Assembly (NCBI GenBank): GCA_018970255.1
Contig: JAGWWS010000018.1
Coordinates: forward strand, 1-57,553
Direction: 5' to 3'
DNA: 57,553 bases
Source: Verrucomicrobiota bacterium
GTDB lineage: Bacteria > Verrucomicrobiota > Verrucomicrobiia > Chthoniobacterales > Terrimicrobiaceae
The first letter of the stretch is position 1; each line of letters starts with the position of its first letter. Below, piece by piece: positions 53,243 through 57,553 of the stretch. Both the position numbers and the translations under genes were made by a program. A model generated the notes under the pieces. That model was not told where the DNA came from. It saw nothing but the letters and a program-made list of their open reading frames with translations, and searched no databases.

Positions 53243-53629
53243 TCAGGATTGTTTGAGGGATTCGAGGCGGGTGAGGATGCTGCCGTCCCAGACATCGCTG
53301 CCGAGGCGGATGCGGATGCCGCCGATGAGGGCCGGGTTTTGGCGGAATTCGGAATCGACGGGGCCGAAGCGCTTCACGAGGTCGGCGAGGATGCCGGCGC
53401 GGGCGGTTTCGGAGAGTTCGGCGGCGCTTTCGACAACGGCGTGGTGGCGGGCGGTCTCGAGGCGCGCGAGCCGGGCGAGGAATTTCAGCATTTGGACATA
53501 CTCGCGGGGCTTGCGCTCGGCGATGCCGTCGGCGACGGCGCGGAGGCGGGACTCGTCGAGGCGGCCGCCGTCCATGGAGAAACGGAAGAGTTCGCGGGCT
53601 TGGCGTCGTGCTTCGCGGCTGAGTTTCAT
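53243..53629 (-). CDS. atpH: ATP synthase F1 subunit delta, short form
   Basis: A 128-residue stalk subunit, shorter than the usual 175-185 residues. The C-terminal part fits the family: [25 protein letters not shown]. The N-terminal six-helix bundle is cut back or divergent ([19 protein letters not shown]...). It has the right place in the operon, seven bases after atpF and 16 before atpA. The ATG at 53629 is the first plausible start; longer readings run into atpF. It connects the peripheral stalk to the top of F1; a reduced N-terminal domain would weaken that contact unless compensated. Confidence 0.8.
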   Translation of the reverse strand: MKLSREARRQARELFRFSMDGGRLDESRLRAVADGIAERKPREYVQMLKFLARLARLETARHHAVVESAAELSETARAGILADLVKRFGPVDSEFRQNPALIGGIRIRLGSDVWDGSILTRLESLKQS

Positions 53630-53636
53630 TCGCGGG

Positions 53637-54146
53637 TCAGGCGGCGAGCTGCTTGGTGGTTTCGGAGGCCAGGCGGTCCTGGTCCTCCTTGGTGAGGATT
53701 TTCCCGGCGACCTTCGCGGTGGTGTCCACAACGAGGCGGACCATCTCGCCCTTGACCTCGGCGACCATGCGGGCGCGCTCGAGTTCGACATTTTCGTTGG
53801 CCTTTTCGATGATGCCCTCGGCGTCTTTGATGGCCTGCTGGAGGCTTTTCTGGGTCTGGGCGTCTGCGGAGGCGCGGCCCTCCTCGATGATGCGCTGGGC
53901 GTCGGCGTTGGCCTTCTTGAGGATTTCCTGGCAGCGGAGTTCGGACTCGGCGAGCTGGCGCTTGATTTTCTCGGCGTTTGCCTGGGCCTCCTCGAGGGTG
54001 CGGCGGCGCTGCTCGAAAACGGCGATGATGGGCCCGAAGGCGAATTTTTTCAGGATGAGGTAAACGGTGAGGAAAAGGATGACCTGGGCGAGGAATTTCG
54101 GCCAGGCGACGCCGAAGGTCGTAAGGAGCTGAGAAACGGTTTCCAT
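53637..54146 (-). CDS. atpF: ATP synthase F0 subunit b
   Basis: A 169-residue peripheral stalk subunit. One TM helix at the N-terminus (about 13-33, VAWPKFLAQVILFLTVYLILKKF) is followed by a long charged coiled coil (about 40-140, heptad-like ALRxxExEKIKRQLAESE pattern), typical of subunit b. There is no second b copy or b' in this window. It follows atpE after a 78-base gap and precedes atpH by seven bases. Confidence 0.95.
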   Translation of the reverse strand: METVSQLLTTFGVAWPKFLAQVILFLTVYLILKKFAFGPIIAVFEQRRRTLEEAQANAEKIKRQLAESELRCQEILKKANADAQRIIEEGRASADAQTQKSLQQAIKDAEGIIEKANENVELERARMVAEVKGEMVRLVVDTTAKVAGKILTKEDQDRLASETTKQLAA

Positions 54147-54224
54147 GAAAAAATCGGGTTCGGTTTTTTGTGGATTGGACCGCGGGGCCGGCGGGATGTC
54201 CGCACGGCCCCTGCGGCGGATTTT

Positions 54225-54467
54225 TTAGCGTCCCCCGAAGGCGAGGATGAGCGCGTAAATAGCGATGGCTTCGGAGAGGGCCATACCGATGATGCTCAGG
54301 GTGAGCACCTTGCCGGAAGCGCCCGGGTTGCGGCCGACGGCCTCGACGGCCTTGGCCCCGATCATTCCGATGCCGAGGGCGGCGCCTGCGCCTGCGATGG
54401 CGAGGGTGAAGCTGCCCGTGATGCCGCCCGCGGTTTCGGCGGCTGCTGCGATGAGTTGTGGTATCAT
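54225..54467 (-). CDS. atpE: ATP synthase F0 subunit c
   Basis: An 80-residue two-helix ring subunit. Helix 1 (GSFTLAIAGAGAALGIGMIGAKAV) leads to the conserved polar loop EAVGRNPGA; helix 2 carries the essential carboxylate as Glu in ALSEAIAIYALIL. The residues for Na+ binding known from Ilyobacter (Gln in helix 1 and Ser/Thr after the Glu) are not present: Ile takes the Gln position and Ala follows the Glu. It therefore looks like a proton-type ring. The ATG at 54467 gives MIPQLIAAAAETAG. Confidence 0.95.
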   Translation of the reverse strand: MIPQLIAAAAETAGGITGSFTLAIAGAGAALGIGMIGAKAVEAVGRNPGASGKVLTLSIIGMALSEAIAIYALILAFGGR

Positions 54468-54528
54468 GTGTTTTGTTTTGGTTGTTCCCGCCGCCCGCAG
54501 TCTTGCCACGGTCCCGGCCGGGAAAGTG

Positions 54529-55389
54529 TCAGTGCCCTTCCTCCTCGTCGTGCGAAGTGGAGAGCTGGATGTAAACGGCGCAAAGGAGCATGAACACGGT
54601 CGCCTGGAGCAGGCCGACGAGGAGTTCGAGGAAATAGAACGGCACGGGGACCGTGATCGACATGATGTAGGAAATCCACTCGGGGACGCCGAGTTGCTTG
54701 CCGAGGCCGATCATGGTGGAGAGCAGGGTCTCGCCGGCGAAAATGTTGCCGAACAACCGGAGCGACAGGGAGACCGGGCGGAAGGCCATCGAGACGACCT
54801 CGATGACGCCCACGAAAAGGAACACCGGAACCAGGACCAGCGCCATGAGGCCGGTGAGGCCGCCTTTGACGCCGAAGATGTGGTTGAGGAAATTTTTCAG
54901 GCCCACCTCGCTGATCGACCAGTAGAGCCAGAAGCACATGAACACCGTCGCCATGGCGAGGGTTCCGTTGAGGTCCGCAGTGGCGGGGCGCAGGAGCGGG
55001 GCGGTGACATCGAAGCCGTTCGGGGTGGCGTGGCCCCAGCCGATCGAGCCCACGCCTGGCACGAGGCCGAACCAGTTCGAGACGATGATGAAAATGAACA
55101 GCGTGGCGAGCAGGGAGAAAACGCGGGCGACCATGTGCGTGCCGACGACGCTTTCGATGAGGTCGTAGAGGCCCTGGACAATGGCTTCGAAGAAATTCTG
55201 CTTCCGGCCGGGGACGACGGAGAGGTTTTTCGTGGCGCTGCGGGCGAACCAAACGATGAGGCCGACGACGATGGCGCCGAGCAGGACGGAGTTCGAGAGC
55301 CAGTCGATGAACGACTCGCCGTCCTGGGAAAGGAAGATGGTCGGGGCGTCCAGCGTGAGAGCTGCGGCGAGCATCGGTGTGGTCGGCAT
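54529..55389 (-). CDS. atpB: ATP synthase F0 subunit a
   Basis: A 286-residue membrane subunit that forms the half-channels for protons. Landmarks: VSNWFGLVPGVGSIGWGHATPN and SLSLRLFGNIFAGETL, the latter carrying the conserved Arg opposite the c-ring carboxylate. The N-terminus may be a signal-like helix, and the His-Asp-Glu C-terminal tail (STSHDEEEGH) is unusual but short. It is the first gene of the operon; the 210-base gap upstream to 55600 should hold its promoter, although no clear hexamers are visible. No atpI precedes it. Confidence 0.95.
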   Translation of the reverse strand: MPTTPMLAAALTLDAPTIFLSQDGESFIDWLSNSVLLGAIVVGLIVWFARSATKNLSVVPGRKQNFFEAIVQGLYDLIESVVGTHMVARVFSLLATLFIFIIVSNWFGLVPGVGSIGWGHATPNGFDVTAPLLRPATADLNGTLAMATVFMCFWLYWSISEVGLKNFLNHIFGVKGGLTGLMALVLVPVFLFVGVIEVVSMAFRPVSLSLRLFGNIFAGETLLSTMIGLGKQLGVPEWISYIMSITVPVPFYFLELLVGLLQATVFMLLCAVYIQLSTSHDEEEGH

Positions 55390-55599
55390 TTCGTTGGTTT
55401 GTGTTTGAAATCAGAGCCTCCGGAGCGGAGCGGACCGGTTTTTCAGAGCCCCGGCCTTGCACAGCCCCGCGAAACGGAGCGCAGTTGAATATCAAAGGTC
55501 GGCAACGACGCAACCCCAAACGGAGAGGATTTTGGAATTTTGACTGCAGAGGAAACGGGGAACCTCGAGTCAAAAACGGCGGTTCTTTGGTCTAAAAAA

Positions 55600-56721
55600 T
55601 CAGAATGGGACATCCGTGGCGCCTATCCAGTTGCGGACGGCGGCTTGCCATTCGGGCGTGCCCGTGAATTCCAGGAGGGACTGGTTGATTTTTTCGTAGT
55701 AGCCCTGGCCTTTTCTGATGGGAATGGCGATGAGCGAATCCCGGAGGGTGAAGTCAGCCACGCGGATTCGAAGGCGCGGGTCGCCGTCGTTCTTGTGGTG
55801 CTGGTAGTATAAAAGGGTATTGCGATCGGCGACGACGGCCTCGAGGCGGCCGGTGCCGAGTTCGGCAAGGGCGATGCGGAGGTCCTCGAACGGGACCGTG
55901 CGGATGCCGATATCGTTGAGTGTTTTTTCAGCCTCGGAACTCCGGAGCACGCCGCAAAGGAGTTGGTGGACGCCGGCAACGCCGCTGATCGAGCCGGTGA
56001 GCCGGCTGGCGGACATGCTGGATGCGACGGTGGCGGTGAAGGCGGAGACAAGAAGGACGCCGGCGAGCATCCACGCGATGGCGATGGTGCGGCCGAGGAA
56101 AGTGGACGGGGTTTTATCGCCGTAGCCGACGGTGGTCATGGTGACGGCGGAGAACCAGAAGGCGGAGCCGAAGCCGTGGATGCCACCGCGAAAGTGGCCT
56201 GTGTGGTGACGGCGTTCGGCGAGCCAGACGAGGACGCTGACGATGACGAGAGCGGTGAGGATACCGATGACGATGCGTAGGATTTCCCAATTGAAAAATT
56301 CCGCCACAGCGTCGCGCCAGGCTTCGCCAAGGGTGCGCTCGGGAAGGGCAATGCCAAGTGAGGAGACGATATAAGGCTGAGTAAAATCGACATCATCGAC
56401 GGAATCGGCGGTCACCTCCAATTCGCCAATCGCGGCATCGAGTTTTCCGGAGGAGATGTCGGTCAAAAGCGATTCGTAGGGGGTCGGCACGAGGGTGTAT
56501 TCGAATCCATTGACTTTGCAGATGGCATCCCAAACGGTGACACCGATGCCGGTCCAGGAGCCGTTCGGGTTTTGCGTGGCGTAGGGCGGTTTCTCGTGGA
56601 TGCCGATGCGGAGGGGCTCGGCGGCGGCGGTGGCGGCAAGGAGGAACAGGGCGGCGAGCGCCGTTGCCAGGGTGCGGAAGGAGGGGGTTCCGTTGAAAAG
56701 CCTGCAGCCGATATCCCTCAT
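55600..56721 (-). CDS. GluR0-like ligand-gated potassium channel
   Basis: A 373-residue protein (from Met at 56721) built like a prokaryotic ionotropic glutamate receptor. A signal-like N-terminus (residues 15-34) is followed by the first half of a periplasmic binding domain (about 35-130, opening LRIGIHEKPPYATQNPNG). Then come TM1 (about 147-167), a pore loop with the K+ selectivity filter TVGYGD (197-202), TM2 (about 210-232) and the second half of the binding domain (about 245-373). The filter is intact, so K+ selectivity is expected. The ligand, probably an amino acid, is unknown. In frame it continues upstream to Met at 56883 (427 residues), where the extra 54 residues belong to a nucleotidyltransferase remnant. 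Confidence 0.85.
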   Translation of the reverse strand: MRDIGCRLFNGTPSFRTLATALAALFLLAATAAAEPLRIGIHEKPPYATQNPNGSWTGIGVTVWDAICKVNGFEYTLVPTPYESLLTDISSGKLDAAIGELEVTADSVDDVDFTQPYIVSSLGIALPERTLGEAWRDAVAEFFNWEILRIVIGILTALVIVSVLVWLAERRHHTGHFRGGIHGFGSAFWFSAVTMTTVGYGDKTPSTFLGRTIAIAWMLAGVLLVSAFTATVASSMSASRLTGSISGVAGVHQLLCGVLRSSEAEKTLNDIGIRTVPFEDLRIALAELGTGRLEAVVADRNTLLYYQHHKNDGDPRLRIRVADFTLRDSLIAIPIRKGQGYYEKINQSLLEFTGTPEWQAAVRNWIGATDVPF

Positions 56722-56883
56722 CGCATCGAGCCAACGGCTGCGGTGCTCTGTGCAAATCATGAGGCCGATATCGATCGTGTTGCGTGCGAAGCCGGAGAGG
56801 ATGACGGCATTTCCGCCGGTGAGGACGAAGTCGATCCCCCGCTCCTGTGCGATGTGGGCAAGACGCTCGATGGTCGCTGTCAT
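56677..56883 (-). pseudogene. Nucleotidyltransferase remnant fused to the channel gene
   Basis: Sixty-nine codons, in the same frame as the channel gene, read MTATIERLAHIAQERGIDFVLTGGNAVILSGFARNTIDIGLMIC...MRDIGCRLFNGTPSF. The pattern VLTGGNAVILxGxxRxTxDIxL is that of small AbiEii-like/MNT nucleotidyltransferases, whose catalytic Asp pair (DxD) follows; here the second Asp is Gly (DIG). The likeness continues to about Phe-69 and then gives way to the hydrophobic signal-like segment of the channel. I read it as the 5' end of a nucleotidyltransferase gene joined by deletion to the channel, 13 bases from ruvB. The channel may now start at Met 56721 inside the remnant. Confidence 0.6.
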
Positions 56884-56896
56884 GGGCAGGCAGTGC

Positions 56897-57553
56897 TCAG
56901 GCGCCGAAGAGGTCGCCTTGGGCGGCAGGGGATTTTTTCGGGGGCTCGAGGCCGATTTTTTTGTAAGCCTTCGCGAGCGCGACACGGCCTTGGGCGGTGC
57001 GTTTGATGTAGCCCTGCATGATGAGGTAGGGCTCGTGCACCTCCTCGATGGTGCCGGCTTCCTCGCCGATGGCGACGGCGAGGCTGTTGAGGCCGACGGG
57101 GCCGCCATCGAAAAGGCCGATGAGGGATTCGAGGATGCGCTTGTCCATTTCGTCGAAGCCGTCGGCATCGATGTCGAGCATGGCGAGGGCGGCGGCGGCG
57201 GTTTCGGCGGAAATGCGGCCTCCGGCGCGCACGAGGGCGTAGTCGCGCACCCAGCGGAGGAGGTTGTTGGCGATTCGCGGCGTGCCTCGGGCTCGGCGGG
57301 CGATTTCAAGGTCGGCCCCGGCCTCGGGTTCGCTGCCGAGGAGGCCGGCGCTGCGGGAGACGATCTTCGCGAGCGTTTTGGGCGAGTAGTAGTCGAGGCG
57401 GCAATTCATGCCGAAGCGCGAGCGGAGGGGGTCGCTGATCATTCCCGAGCGGGTGGTGGCGCCGATTAGCGTGAAGGGGGCGAGGTTGAGGCGCACGGAG
57501 CGGGCGCTGGGGCCCTGGTCGATGACGATGTCGAGTTTGAAGTCCTCCATGGC
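56897..57553 (-). CDS. ruvB: Holliday junction branch migration helicase RuvB, partial
   Basis: The C-terminal 218 residues of RuvB, the hexameric motor that drives branch migration with RuvA; the 5' part lies beyond the right edge of the window. Visible landmarks: [22 protein letters not shown] (sensor and Arg finger region), [20 protein letters not shown] (sensor 2) and the winged-helix domain [32 protein letters not shown]...[17 protein letters not shown]. It ends in a 30-residue tail ([12 protein letters not shown]). The downstream channel/nucleotidyltransferase reading begins 13 bases after its stop. Neither ruvA nor ruvC is visible. Confidence 0.95.
   Translation of the reverse strand, partial: AMEDFKLDIVIDQGPSARSVRLNLAPFTLIGATTRSGMISDPLRSRFGMNCRLDYYSPKTLAKIVSRSAGLLGSEPEAGADLEIARRARGTPRIANNLLRWVRDYALVRAGGRISAETAAAALAMLDIDADGFDEMDKRILESLIGLFDGGPVGLNSLAVAIGEEAGTIEEVHEPYLIMQGYIKRTAQGRVALAKAYKKIGLEPPKKSPAAQGDLFGA

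Noticed and set aside
50569..53256. 895-residue plus-strand reading opposite atpG and atpA
   Set aside because: Antisense to ATP synthase genes with clear motifs; composition is Gly/Asp/Glu-rich shadow.

Overview
The window is about 57.5 kb of GC-rich, gene-dense bacterial chromosome and looks like a member of the Verrucomicrobiota. The signs are a 51-residue 'small basic protein' of the kind known from the PVC superphylum, a PEP-CTERM protein next to a pseudopilin, secreted proteins with the verrucomicrobial W...FYR-type C-terminus, and many ATGA/GTGA gene overlaps. It is mostly housekeeping sequence. I see no phage, insertion sequence or CRISPR array. Both ends cut into neighbouring sequence, and ruvB at the right edge lacks its 5' part.

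Layout: an ORF6N protein, then aspS and hisS (minus) with two divergent PilT-type ATPases (0.03-6 kb). A minus-strand run follows: pseudo-alkaline phosphatase, mscL, small basic protein, rluB, ribD and gluQ (6-10.5 kb). Next come tRNA-Gln(UUG), a degenerate sigma/anti-sigma-like pair, leuCD and two oligopeptide-type permeases (10.5-15.8 kb). After these lie a MATE exporter, YmdB-type phosphodiesterase, cell-wall amidase, a ParA ATPase, an NlpC/P60-like protein and an AI-2E family transporter (15.8-22.7 kb). A long plus-strand chain then runs lipoprotein, tyrA, aroA, cmk, plsC, small proteins, LysM protein, accA, LptF/G permease, a Ser-less alpha/beta hydrolase, M16 peptidase and HAD phosphatase (22.7-33.4 kb).

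The most unusual part is 33.4-42.4 kb. It holds a secreted GH13 amylase and a surface trio (His-rich secreted protein, pseudopilin, PEP-CTERM protein) on the minus strand. Beside them are a small membrane protein with an HPCxxC motif, an unknown 237-residue protein, and three consecutive COG0523 (CobW-type) metallochaperone GTPases. A 15-bp inverted repeat, TGCAA-N5-TTGCA, occurs exactly twice and nearly exactly a third time in the promoter regions of this locus. I read this as a candidate metal-limitation regulon, perhaps zinc, under a dyad-binding repressor.

The last part holds an MFS transporter, small lipoprotein, OprB-type porin, DsbB-like protein, ispF, suhB-type phosphatase and rho (minus). 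A Yip1/GYF protein (plus) and a WalJ-type hydrolase (minus) follow. The F-type ATP synthase operon atpB-E-F-H-A-G comes next without atpD/atpC, then a GluR0-like ligand-gated potassium channel whose N-terminus is joined in frame to the remnant of a nucleotidyltransferase, and then ruvB.

Functions rest on motifs read by eye from the translations. No database search was run.
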